Part shown: one piece after another, positions 46,598-58,807 of the stretch
How positions within the stretch are numbered: position 1 is the stretch's first letter
Layout of the letters: every line of letters begins with the position of its first letter
Assembly (NCBI GenBank): GCA_030272585.1
Contig: BSYQ01000009.1
Coordinates: forward strand, 2,356,001-2,420,000
From: Bryopsis sp. KO-2023
Taxonomy: Eukaryota > Chlorophyta > Ulvophyceae > Bryopsidales > Bryopsidaceae
Direction: 5' to 3'
DNA length: 64,000 bases
Notes under the pieces: generated by a model
Database searches by the model: none
Seen by the model: only the letters and a program-made list of their open reading frames with translations
Told to the model about the DNA's origin: nothing
Program-made: the position numbers and the translations under genes

Positions 46598-48138
46598 GGG
46601 GAGGTAGATAAATTCATAACAAAAAGATGCTGGATGTGGATGATGCGTTTCTTAGTCTGCTCAAACAGTAATATTTTTACTTTTTTTTTTTTTTTTTGGG
46701 GGGGGGGCAGTGAGGAATAATCTGACGAGGCAATCAATCAACCAATCAATCAACCAAGAGTTAGTCAGTTTTGAGGTATATTATTGTGGCTGTGTCTGGT
46801 TCCCATGGCATTTCTGCATTTTGGTTCCTGTACAAAATCAAATTTTATGCTTTTTTTGTATTTTTGTATTTTCACTGTATTTTTTGTAACATGTTTTTAT
46901 TCTGGAGCGCTGTGCAACAGAAGATAATATTTTTTGTTAAAAGATCAATAGTGGGAGTGTCAAATCATGAATCAGAACAGTAGGACTCTCTCTCTCTCTC
47001 TCTCTCCAATTTGCTCCCCCCCCCTAAGAAGCAAATATTCTCGTCCCCACCGGAGACACAAATGATATGTGTGTACATAGAATTTGCCAACATCACCCAG
47101 AAGGCAAACTTGCTTCTGTTCTTTCAGAAGCAAGTTTGCCTTCTGAAAGAACAGAAGCGAGCGGTTGGTGAAGAAGAACACAGCAACATCATCATTATCA
47201 GTGGTGTTCAAAAAAGCCACAGCTTGGTGAGGTTTTGGTTGCATCAGTGGAAAGTGTTGTTTTATTCCGAAAAGGAATCTGGCCTTGCCAACAGATAACT
47301 CGAACAGGACCCGATTTTCCAATCGATGAGCGAAGATGAGTGGAGCTCAAAAATCGAAACCTCAGCTCGTGTCCGAAAGAATTTCCGTTTGTTCGATCAT
47401 CAACCCACGCCAACGTCAGACGCCACCAATTTTGTAGTGGGTCCAAGGTGCTTCCCAAGGAATCGTACGGAAATTGATTTGATGGTGATTCTGTGAGTCG
47501 GTCAGCGGCCCAAACGAACGTGCACCAACCCCCAGCAACATGCGCTTTTCTATTCTAGCTTAAACCATTCCGCTGTGGATGGGTTGGTTTCTGCGTCGGA
47601 AGGAGGAGAACTTCTGTGCTCCAAACCACTCGGCAGCTCGGGGCGGAGTTTTCGAACTGGCTGCTTTGGTATGGCTCCTTGAATTTGTTTGCGTCTGGAT
47701 GGCCACCTCCTTGTTTGAAATATTGTCGTCGCCAGCTTGCTTTTTTTCGCTGGCCGCTTCGCGTTAGAAAGCTGGGGGTTGAGCGCCTGGAAACCGAGAT
47801 CTATTTTTATTAGCAGGGGGTATCTCCGCGTGCAACGCTCGGGTGGGCTTCGAGGCTCAGAAACTAGATTTAGACTCTAGAAACTTGACACGTGCGGTAA
47901 GAAAAATTGTTTCGGTTGGAAAACCGTTGTCGCATTCCGACCAATTATCCCTAGCCTCTCAGTTGCTGCGGGCGCCAGGGCCTCGACGGAAATATCCTCC
48001 CTTGCCAATGCGCGAAGCTCTTCGCCCCCACCTTCTTTTGTGACGAGTGGAAAATCGGGATAGGGGAAGGGATTCGAGCGCGGTCCGTGGCTTTGTACGT
48101 GCAGGTCGGGCGGAACAACGAGGCGGACGGTATTTTCC
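46598..48138. other. Intergenic region with homopolymer tract and nested palindromes
   Basis: It holds a T-run followed by a G-run at about 46681-46707, a (CT)n run near 46987-47007 and the nested palindromes at 47098-47158. A 56-codon plus-strand frame at 47326-47496 (starting MSEDEWSSKIETSARVRKNF) and another at 47843-48043 look protein-like. They may be upstream exons of the next gene or uORFs, but I could not link them. Confidence 0.4.
47098..47158. repeat. Overlapping, mutually exclusive perfect inverted repeats
   Basis: Hairpin A pairs 47098-47118 with 47125-47145 (21 bp, loop TTCTTT). Hairpin B pairs 47112-47130 with 47140-47158 (19 bp, loop CAAGTTTGC). The right arm of A shares bases with both arms of B, so only one can form at a time. 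Confidence 0.9.
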
Positions 48139-51100
48139 ATGTCCGAGTCTGAACTGCGCCCAAAAAATGGACGGAAGGCCACTCTGAACGAAAGGGCCTG
48201 CAAGCGTCCCAGAACAGAGGAAAGCAGCGTAAATAGGAGGTGGGGAACTCACCCCAACATCCCAACAGCAAGCTTTTTTGTTAACAGATAGATCGATTCT
48301 CTTTCCCTCCATGTCTGGATGCAGATTCAATGGGATGATTTTTAGCATGGTTCAAAAAAGAAAAGGAAAAAGAAAAAAACAGCCTGAAAGCAGTTAACTT
48401 CCACTTATGATTCTTTCTGGTTGCCAACTGACCTTTGTTGTAGTGTGTTGATGGGTTTTTTTCTTTTTTTTTCTTTTTTTTTTCCGAAGTGGATCGGAGC
48501 CCTCGATAAATGGCACCGGCAGGCGGCAATCGTCGACCTCCTCCTCCAGCAACGGCGTCAAGGTGACATGTGCCGAGGTGGAATTCGTGTTGAAATGTGT
48601 GAAAAAAAACCAGGAGCCTTACATGCAGACTGAATGGAGGAGAAAACCATGGAGCGTCAGACCTTACCAGGAGCTGGAAACCTATCAGGTGAAGACTATG
48701 GGGTTGCCTGGCTGGATATTGTCAAATTACAGCTACAATTCTCAAGCTAAAGATGGGGGGTTGTCCGGTTTGTGTGGATCATTCGTCAACAACCTCGAGA
48801 ATTTTTCAAAATTGTTTTTTTCAATTGTTGGTTGGTATTTTCTTGATTTTTGAATTGATGGCAGGTTGCGGGGGATTTTGGCGAGTCCATGGATGAAGCG
48901 ATTATCGAAGAGGGGTTGAGGACGTCGCTGGAGGGGGATTTAGATGTTTCTTCTCAACTAGCCAACCTGTCATCAATGACTAATGTGATGATGGCCGTCA
49001 TGCCAAAATCTTTGAAGGTCGGAGTGGATGTGGAGGAGCGGTGTTCCTGGGGAATAGATTGTTTTACTAGAAGGTCAGCTCCACTTTTCTTTCGGAACAG
49101 ATATAAAAGTAGAAAAAGCATCTCCTCCCCCCCCAAAAAAAAAATAAAATTTTAAGAATGACGAAATGAAAGATAAGAGTAAGACTTTTTATTTAAGAAA
49201 AAATACTATTTAAAACAAAAAATTAAAGTGCTAAAAGAAAAATATAATGAAACTGATTAGTATATAGTCTGAAAAAGTGATTCAGGAGAAAATTGCAAAA
49301 TCCAGTGGCTGGAAGTTTGGTGGATTGGTTTTAAAAAAATGCCCAACATGGGGTCGCGCCATGTTCAATGTGGCGCTTTTATTGATGTTTTTTGTTTGAA
49401 TATATTAGGGCAATTATGGATGCCCTGAGATGTTGCCCTGAGTTGACTACCATGGGAGCCGAAAACGAAAAGGAAGAGGATGTTCGATCTAATTTCATTG
49501 AAAGGCGGCTGTTGCCTGCTCTGAATTCGCTGGGAGAATCTGGTTGGTGAGTGCTTTGTATTTTCTTAGCAGTTATCCAGCATCCTTGTCAGCTAGTGAA
49601 AAGATATTTGATGAGGCCAAGTACTTCCCCCCCCCTGCTTTTTGGAGACGGCATTTAGTCGCATTCCACCAACACTGTCATGATTTCCACCTGAGAAGAT
49701 GTTTTTTCTTGAAGCAAAAAGCGTTTCATTTTGGACCATCCCCATGCATCTATTTTTCAAGAAGAGACATACTCTACAAGGGGTTTTCAACAATCGGTTG
49801 TGACGGGAACCTTTCCCCAGCTTTTTTTTCTTTTTTTTTTTGGTTGGAGGAGATAAGAAGGTGACTGAAAGGTGGATATGACCTTGGGTCGACAGGGATA
49901 TATTCGAGGCGGTGAGAAAGGTGGAATCGGATGCTCAGCTGGAAGGTGACGAAGCAGCGGTCGCGACGGCAGCACGCCTCCTTCAAATGATGGAACGGGT
50001 GGAAAGAGCTCACACACGAAGCAAAGGCGCGTCCGGCCGGAAAAAGCCAATCCCTGCAGCTCAAAGGGCATACTTCAGGGCCCATCCGAAGGTGCGGGAA
50101 GGTGGGCACTGTTCAAAAAAAAAAAAGCAAACGAGTTGGGGAAAAAAAGAAAGCAAGCGGTGGTTCTTTCACCAGAAAACCTGCGATAAATCCCTCCCTA
50201 GTTTTATGTGCATTTTGGTTTTCTAAACTTTGGTTGATCACCGTTGGCATCAGGGGCAAGGGGTGGTGTGCATTCGGCCGGGTGGATTGCCGGCAGGTTG
50301 TTTCGTGGCTGAATATCTTGGGGAGCTGTACACCCCTTGGAGGTGGTTCGAAAGACAGGATGTCATAAAGAAGAGGAATCCGGATGCTGCCCTCCCAGAC
50401 TTCTACAACATTCAGCTGGAGCGGCCAAAGGATGATAATATGGGATATGGGGTGATGTATGTTGAGGTGGGCAGCTTTCTCAACAAGAAGTAAATTACTA
50501 AAGAAAGAAGCAACTCAAAAAGGAACACATGGCATATAAAAATCTTCTGTAATTGGAGTTGGGGTGCGGGTATTGGTGTTGGGATGCCATTGTTCTGGAT
50601 AGAGTCTTTTGCGGAGCCTTTTCACTTTTCAATCTCATAACCATTTTGATATCTGTTTTCATGACAAGGGCGGCTGCTGACCTAGGTTCAAATCCCAATC
50701 GGCTTCCCACTCGTCATTTATCTTAATCTGTTTTGGGTTTTTTTCACTCTTAGGGTGCGAACAAGGGTAATTTTGCTTCTCGGCTGTGCCATTCTTGCCG
50801 GCCGAACTGTAGGACAATGTCGGTGTGTGCTGAGCGTCGCATCAGCAACGCCCTGTTCACGTTAAGGCACATACGGGAGGGGGAGGAGCTGTCTTGGGAT
50901 TATGCCTGCGTCACAGAAAGCGAAAAAGAATACAGGGCTGCCGTGTGTCTATGTGGGACCGCGGCTTGCCGAGGAAGCTTCTTGTACTATGCCAATAGCT
51001 CAAGTTTCCAAGAGGTACCATTTTGAGTTTTTTTTTTGGACAATCTTAGCAGGTATTTTACATGGTTTGAACCTCTCTGTATCAAGACTTTTGTGGTGTT

Positions 51101-53019
51101 TTTTTTGTTGCGAATGTTGGTCGATTGAGGTTATGGCTTGGTGGGGTGTTTGGCTTTGCTACCTGTTTGAATGAGATTTTTGGTCGCCTCCTTGGCACCA
51201 AAATTTGACTAAATCAGTGGCTGGCTTGATTGGGTTCGATGGGATTTCTGTGGCAGGTAATGTCACGGGACCATAATTTTCTGGACAGAAGTGCCATTCT
51301 GCTGCGTGCCAGCACGGAGCCTTTACTACAGGATGACAGAAACCGACTGGAGCGGCACGGAATCAAACTCCACGTGTTGAAATCTAGCGACAAGGGGGAG
51401 GAAATGATACCGGAGTGGCTGATGAAATGGGCCGCCTTGGTGTTGGAATTCATCGAGCACGAGTACCAGCAGCTCCCTGGGGCGTTGGTTAAGAAAGCAA
51501 AGGCCATGCCGGAGCTGCAGCTGGTGTATGGGAACGATGAGGAGTCGGCGGAGGTGGAGGCCCAGGGGGTTCTTGCAAATCGGTTGCAGAATCTGGTGGT
51601 GACGCTGGACAAAGCCAAGTATTTCTTAAGGAACCAGCCGCCTGAACTACGGGTAGGACATACAATTGAGAGCACTTAAATTGTTTTTTAAAAGGGGGGG
51701 GATTTCTTAAGATAAAGTTTGGTTTGATACTCTTAAGCAAATTCTAGAAGGTGGTTATTGTTTTGATGGAGGGTGGGGGGGGGGGTCTGCTTTTATTGCC
51801 CGTGATCGTAAATGGGCTAGTGTAGTTTTATTGACAAGGAATTCTGTGGATGCATTCCTGTTGGTTGAATTGGGCGCCCTTCTTTGTGAAAACAGCAGGA
51901 GCCCCCCTTGCGTTACCTGACAGACAAAGAGGTGCTGGAGCAATTGTGGCTTGGGCCCGAATCCATTGCAGTCAAGGCATCACAGGCTGTGTCTGACTTC
52001 TACTCCAAGAGAGCATCGTCTCGAACCTCAACAGAAAACAGAAAAGGGTGAGCCAATTTGCAAACAGCATTTTTTTCTCTTGTTTTGTTCCCCATCCTCA
52101 CAACCGCCAAGCTATTCAATCTTTCTGTCGTTCCAAATTTCATACAAGGAGGGCTGCCTTTTTTAAGGGAGGTGTATCTATTGTTGCTTTTGCTTGTACA
52201 GGTCTTACATTTCTTCAGAAATTGCAAGTTTTGTGGAAAAATGCAATCCAGCAACGGCCGACGAGGCTCGTGAAGGGTTGAAGAAGGTTGCAGCCTTGCT
52301 GAGAGCAGCCGGCCCAGACCACGTGGCACTTCATGACCTCCTACTGTTTCGAGCCAACACTCATTGCCTGTTCACAGCCAACAAATACGTGGGCATAACC
52401 TCCAGCCCTGTGAAACTGGCAAACGAAGATGACCCGAAATCGTCCCCCTCTGGTGGCAAGGAGTGCGACAGCTTGGGTATGGGGTCGAAACCGGCCATCC
52501 GAAAAGCCCCTCGCAAATCTCGGCTGTCGAATGTGGAGGCCAAGAAGTACAGCTCTGAGTTCATCTGGGGGCAGCTGGTGACATGGTACAAGCAGACGAT
52601 ATATAATCCTGCTGCCTCCCTGTCGGCCGATCGTCGGGGGACGCTGAGTCTGCCGGTGGTGGATTGCTGCTACATCACGGTGAGTGCCTGTTTTCTTGCT
52701 CAGTCGAGGGTTGGCTGGAGCTGATAAAAAAGGGTTGGATAGGGAGTTTGGAGTTTAAAAGCGAGTTTTTTGGTGTTGGCAGAGTGCGACCGATGGGACT
52801 TACATGACCAAGCAGCGCCCCCACATGCTGACGATGATTCAGAACAAACCTGATGGGCTCTGGCCAACAGGCACCATCTGGAGTTTCCGAAACACAGGGA
52901 AAATGTACGGCTCCCCGATGCATGACCGGGCCTTCGCCAAGAGCAAGGGAGAACTCGATTCTGGCGTGGTCAATGCATTGCTGGAAGACCTCCGGGATAG
53001 TTTCGATGGAAATTGTTGA
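48139..53019 (+). CDS. ATXR3: ATXR3/SDG2-type histone H3K4 methyltransferase
   Basis: Eleven exons: 48139-48239, 48490-48688, 48865-49073, 49409-49546, 49896-50091, 50254-50466, 50754-51014, 51257-51652, 51899-52047, 52202-52679 and 52783-53019. They sum to 858 residues in frame. The SET domain spans exons 6-7: GQGVVCIRPGG, VAEYLGELYTPWRWFE, FYNIQLERPK, the SAM/lysine-site RLCHSCRPNC and EELSWDYACVTESEKEY, then post-SET CLCGTAACRGSF. The ATXR3-specific C-terminal region follows (RLQNLVVTLDKAKYFLRN, EFIWGQLVTWYKQTIYNP, MYGSPMHDRAF), as does upstream ERCSWGIDCFTRR. Arabidopsis ATXR3 is a major H3K4 trimethylase in chromatin, about 2335 residues. Here the long N-terminus is missing or lies in unrecognised upstream exons. 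First-exon choice rests on phase match only. Confidence 0.88.
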
Positions 53020-53473
53020 AATAGGATGCTTGGAAATTGTGGCGGAGTTGTGCTGGGGGGCTGCTTGTGAGAGGCTCTAACTAGGATTGTGGTTTTCATT
53101 GTTTTTCCTCTGAGTTTTAATTGGGGGTGCAGGGCCCGAAGCTGGTTGTGAGGGTTGGGCTGGTTGTGAGGGTTTGGGGGGGGTCCCATTGTGGAAATTT
53201 TGATGACTTAAAGAGAGATTGGTTTTCAGCGGTGGTGGTGCTGGACGGTAGTGAATTGTGTATGATAGGGACTATAGGAGCGTTGGTGGAAGCCCTGTGT
53301 TACTGGGCGGCATCGAGGTCAGGGATGCTTGAGCAAGTTCTTGTTTCGTTTTTGTCTGGTGTTTCTTCTTTAATCCATGGTCAATTGCTAAGTGTGTGCT
53401 GGCTGGAGCAAAAACAACACAACCTGGAAACAAAGGTGAAAAAAGGTCTACATTTTTTACATACGGCAGCGCC
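53020..53473. other. Intergenic between convergent ATXR3 and PhoX-like genes
   Basis: 454 bp holding both 3' ends. The plus-strand open frame 53121-53564 overlaps the last PhoX exon antisense and is not credible as a gene. Confidence 0.6.
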
Positions 53474-56400
53474 TCATCTGTGGAATACCCTGCTGATGAG
53501 CACAGCCCCACATATCACAATTACAGAGAACGGGATGGAGAGCAGTTGCCCTGAGCTCTCCTGAACGGGATCCGCCAGTTTTTCATTGCCTTCCAAGTTT
53601 TGTTGGCGCTCAACATCAGAGTCTCGTTCCTTGCGCGATATCTCAGAGTCGGGACCCGGTTTGATGAGTACATTTACAGGGGATGGCGGTTGCGATGGTG
53701 GTGAAGGAGGCGAGGGTGGCGAGGGAGGGGGTACAGGGGGCCCTGACAAAAACCGGTGCAAGTTGCTCAATTTTGGCTTAATTGGTGAACTCCTGCTTTC
53801 TGATCCAGACAGTTAAGTCAGTACTGATCCTTGATCGCACCTGGAGGAGGAAGGGGCGGGGAGAAGGGCGGCGGAGGGGCGTGAGGTGGGTTAGGTCCAG
53901 GTGGGGGAGAAGGCACGAAATTAAACTCTCCACCAGGGCAGGAGTAGTCGCGTTCATCTCTCTTGTTGTAGCACACTTGGTCCACCCCTGGTCGCTGGCT
54001 TTCACTTACAGTATTCTTTATGGGTCCAATGAATCCGAACCATGCCGCTGGCCCGGAACTCCCTCGATCAGAGGCTCTCGCATCGTTGCCCCCATCGTAA
54101 GGCTCGTTCACAACTGTCTGGATAATACCGCCGCCACTTTCGACGTCCCAGCTATACTGGACGGAAGACACCCCACTGAGATATGGGGACGTCAGCAGCC
54201 GTGTGAGGTCAGATCTGTCGAAAGGGTTCAGCGTCCAAACGGCGTTGTTTAGGTGGCCGCACTTCGAGGGCAACTCTGGGGACTCTCTTTCGCAAGAATC
54301 CTCGGCGATGAGAAGCTTGTTCTGGCCTGGGATGATCGACAAGTCCCCTGGGTTGCTGACCAATTCCAGATTGCAGCTGTTCTCGCTGTCGATGCCTATG
54401 TCTCCCCTACCACACACGTGTGGTTTCAGATCCTTCACGTCGAAGGTCTGCTCGCTGACAGCCAGTCTGAACAAACAGCCGCATCGAGCAAGGCCAAGGT
54501 TGACGTGGTTGGGGCTTCCTTTGACGTTCTGTAGCATGATATCATCGTCCGCAGCGATTCTGGTGACGGACACGAAGAGGTGGCGGCTGGCTGCGTCATA
54601 AACGATGCCTCGTAAGTTTCCCCATTCGGTGGTGGCCCCGAGATAGGCTGCGTAGCGGCGTGTTTCGAAGAACGCAGCCAACGTCTCCATCCCTGGCTTC
54701 ACAGCCAGGCATTCTGGAGTTGATCGTATATTCACTGGGCGACGATCGTCTGGACATGCAAGGCGACTTCCAAACAGGGTGTAATCGAAAATGTCGTTGA
54801 ACGTGGTGGATCTTGCAGCTTTCAGCAGCTCGCTGTTCGTCGCTGTACCCAGCCTGTGTGAAACACAAGAGAAAAGCCTTTTACCAAAGGATAAAACAAC
54901 AAAGCGTCGAATGGAATGACGGACCAGCCTTGCTTTCTTTTCGCTCCCCCTGGAATTTGAAATCTCGGACACTGGAAGCAAATTTGCTTTTTAAAAAGGA
55001 GAAATGGCAGTGTGGCAAGAACGCACTTTATCCATTCCACATCGAAGGTCGCCCCTCCAGAGGATTGGGCGTTAAACTTTGCAGCGTAGAGCGTTCCGGA
55101 AGACAGGTCCGTGCTACTCTCAGCGATAAACTTGAAGAAGCCGCCACCCACACTGTCGCCCGCGGTCCAATCGGTCATGTAAACCGTTTTTCTATCAGGC
55201 ATAACCTGGAGGGATCCGTGAGAAAACCTCCCGAGCGTCAGCCATTTCCTTGCCGTGCTGCACATGTATTGATTAACCTTGATTTCCGTCGCGTAGCCAT
55301 ACAAGTATGGCTTGAAGAGTTTCTTCAACTCCTCCATGCTGTTGTCCAGATCGTCTATGTACTTGTCGAAATATCGAATAAAAGGGAAAATGGTGTCGTA
55401 AGTCCCAGACGAGCGAGCTTTGAGACAGCTGAAGCTTCCAGTTAGGCATGTCGGTCGTTCGAGGTGTTGGGCTGAAAAGCAAAAAGAGGCAAGCGTTATA
55501 CATATATAAACTTCAAGCTTACACGGGAAATCGAAGCAGGTATTTCAGCGCTATTGAGCTCACCGTCTGGCTCGAATGATTCTCCTCCCAGCACTGTGTT
55601 CCACGGGGACAGCTGACCTCCAGCTGGTCGCCACAAGCCGCCATACTCGCTCCAATCGATGACACTCCCAGCGCTGGGTTTTAGCTCGTCCGAAAGGAGC
55701 ATTGCGTAGCTCATGGCCGGGAGGGTTCCAGAGGATGTCACTGCGAACCTCCTTCCACACATATTGACGACAGAAGAGAAGGCCAGTGTGTCCGAGACAT
55801 CCGCTTCACCATCCTGTCTGCTGAACTTCGCTGGGTCCCCACGAATTTCTTCATACCTGGATCAGATAAAGGTACCACAACCTCAAACGTGGAGCTCCTA
55901 TTGCCCATCGATTCTGTCTCGAAATCTTATTGTGACCTCCAATTGCAATGGAGAGAAGAGAGGGGCTAGTTGTGCAATGATTCTTTTGCTACCTATCCAC
56001 TGGTTTTCCTCGTCGATCCAGAGCTTCCCCAATCGTGAAAGTTTCGGTCGACGTTTCATCGACACCAGCGAGCATGATCTCATCTCTGGAGCGGAAAACT
56101 TCATTGAATGTGGGGATCTTTTCAGTTATTCCCTGGGTGACTCTCCTGTAGCTCTGGGGAATCCCTTTTGGGCCAGAGGCATATGGAACGGGCACCGGGG
56201 AAAAGGCGACATCCACATCCTTGACTTCGAAAGCTCCGAAGTATCCCAGCCACCCAAAAGTGTCGTTTGGATGAGCAACGTTGATGGAAATGTAGTTGTT
56301 ACCCCCAACGACATCCTGCAAACACCACCCACTCCTTGTCACTTCGCAGTTTGTCCTATTGGCTTAGGAAAAAGCGACGCACCCTGTAAAAAGCTAATGC

Positions 56401-58807
56401 AAATGCTTTTGACTTTGTACCTGAAACCAGTTGAGTCCTCGGATGCCCCCCTTTATGGGTGCAGTAAACACACGGGTCAATCTCTGGTTTTCGTCATCCA
56501 ACGTCCAACCAGCGTTGTTCTCGTGTCGACTGGAATCTTCACCAATAAACGATCTAGCAAACGGCTCAACATGCGCCACAGTGCGTGGATTGGCCAAGCT
56601 TTCCGTGCTACATGTGTTGCTCTCTGTTTCAGTGGGGGACCCGCAGGTGATTGGGATCATACGGTTTGCACTGAATTCCTCGTCCAGAGAAATATCAAAC
56701 AGGCATCCGCATTCGTTCTGGGATATGCGTTTCGAGAATATTGCGGCTTCGGACTCCACCCCTGGAATTGTAGCTTCAAGAAGGCCTTCTTCAATCGATC
56801 TGGCAGATATGAGAACTCTGGAGGACCCTCTCATCGTCATCCCCGCAAATTTGAACACTGTCGTCGTGGAGGACTTGAGAGAAGCAACCCTCTGCGGTTC
56901 CAAAAAAGCTGCCAATGTTTCTTGCCCTTGTTTGATCGCCAAGCATTCCGTTCGACCTGATACACCCCAGAGAACGATAGGATTAAAGAAAGAAAGAAAG
57001 ATAAAGACTCCAATTTGTATCGACACTGCATGGAACCTCCTGAATAGTTGTTGCAACGTTGCTCTGTTGCGATCGAGAATAGTTCGTGTTTTAGGGTGCT
57101 GATGTGCGGTTAATTGCCCTCACCGTCGTGCACGATCGATTTGAGGCTTGGACATCTCCCGTTCTCCGGGTTTTCTTTCTCGAACAAATCACTGAAGCGC
57201 ACTTCCTCGATATCAATATCCTCGGTCATGCTTCCCAGTAGGATCCATTCGATCGAGAACTCACTGTTCATCACGTTTTCGACGTTGCTCGCACTCGCAT
57301 CCACAACGCTTGCCTTGCGAATAAGAATCTTCGCAGCATACAGCGTTCCTTGCGACAGATCCGAGGGTCTCCTGGCCACAAACTTATAGAGGCCCCTAGA
57401 TTGGCCGCTCAAGTAGACAGTTTTGTAGTCCGGCATGACGACCAAAGATTCGGCTCCCACCCTCCCAATAGCGTGCAACTTTTTGGATGCAGACCGTCCC
57501 CGATTGTTGATTCTTATTGAGAAGGGATATCCGTATGCGTAAGGACTGCAAGGAAAACAGCGCAAACGATTCATTCGACTTCCACACAAACTTCGACAAA
57601 ACCTTTGCGGCAATATATTGGAGCACAGCAGTGCCTGTGCGAGAGCTCACTTAAAATATTTGCGAATGCCTTCAAAGCCCCCACTCAGAACACCCTCTTC
57701 CCTCAAGGCAATAGGATATCTTTGCCAATAACGCAAGTAGTTCAGCACGTCCTTGTACAGGCCTGGGTGAGTGGTCGAGAGGCATTCTCGATCTGGATCG
57801 TGTAGACACTCCGCTTCCTCCAATATTCGAGCTGTAAGTGGACAGAGTTTATTGGAATCATCAGGACAAAACAGCATCCCCCAAAAGTGGGAACTCAAAA
57901 CCAAAACACCCATCTTTGGGGGGAAACCTTGATCACAGACATCCGTGCATTGTTCTGACTGATGGAGGAGGAACAGAAAGATCTATTTGTTGTTTTCTGT
58001 GGAGGGGCGATTGTTTGGGGGAAAGCAACGTACCATCGGGAGGAGACCCCTCTGTTCCCAGATGAGTTCCATCCCAAGGAGCCACAGTGGCTCCTGCTGG
58101 CTTCCACACGCCGCCATAACGAGAAAAAGAAACCACCTGGACCTCTCTCGAGGCGAGGGCTGTTTCGTTTTCCAGTCGGAGCTCGAGCTGGTAAATAACG
58201 CCCGGCTGGGGATCGCTGAAGTGATGGATCGTATACCATAGCGGACTTCCTATAGCTTTGATGATTGAGGTTCCACTGGGGGAATGGGAAATTGCCCTCT
58301 ACAAACGTGAAAGATACTGGACGTCACTCACCAACTTGGACTTGGAGCTTTCTCCTTCTTTTCTGTTGAAAATTGCTTGGTTTGTACTCTTGTTATGTTT
58401 GTTTTGTGCGGGTGTCTGACGAGTATGCGAGGGAGAAGGAGTTGGTCGCGCGCAGGGACGGTTCCTTCTATTCTTTTGCTCACCAGCCTTGGGTCGATAA
58501 GCGTCGAAGTCTCGTTTCTGATGAACTCCAGCGTTTCTGGATCATACTCGACGATGTACCGACTGGCGTTGTTCGCAAGGCTCCCGACCAAGAGACGGCA
58601 GCTCCCTCGACAGTTGTGATCCTCTGCAGTACGTGCGATCTTGTTGAAACTGTTGGGGCGTTCCTCCAGCGACCCGAAGGTCGCCCGAAGCGAGGAGACG
58701 ATAGCGTGTTTTTTAGCATTCGTAGCTGGCACGTTGACGTGCTCGAACTCGATGTGGCTTTGAACACTGCCCAGCAGGAGCGCAAAGAGTATGAACGAAA
58801 AGTTCAT
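53474..58807 (-). CDS. Secreted or membrane-anchored protein with two PhoX-like modules
   Basis: Ten exons: 58807-58484, 58298-58034, 57831-57651, 57545-57124, 56956-56421, 56315-55993, 55856-55564, 55471-55027, 54853-53841 and 53742-53474, 1356 residues in frame. It opens with a signal peptide (MNFSFILFALLLGSVQS). Two PhoX (DUF839) modules follow, about 110-650 and 690-1250. Parallel motifs are GGVWKPAGATVAPWDG / GGLWRPAGGQLSPWNT, VVMPDYKTVYLS / QVMPDRKTVYMT, SQGTLYAAK / SSGTLYAAK and ECLAIKQGQETLAAF / ECLAVKPGMETLAAF. A proline-rich linker leads to a C-terminal hydrophobic segment (LLSIPFSVIVICGAVLI). PhoX enzymes are Ca/Fe-dependent extracellular alkaline phosphatases. If the last intron is retained the frame ends at 53818 after a Pro-rich tail, giving 1274 residues without the anchor. 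Some expected catalytic acidic positions look changed, so activity is unproven. Confidence 0.85.

Noticed and set aside
50660-50720. tRNA B-box-like GGTTCAAATCC, suggesting a tRNA gene or SINE
   Set aside because: I could not find a matching A box, acceptor stem or repeat copy in the window. A lone B-box-like word is weak evidence.
53121-53564. 147-codon plus-strand open frame between ATXR3 and the PhoX-like gene
   Set aside because: It overlaps the PhoX anchor exon antisense, has no family resemblance and lacks splice partners.
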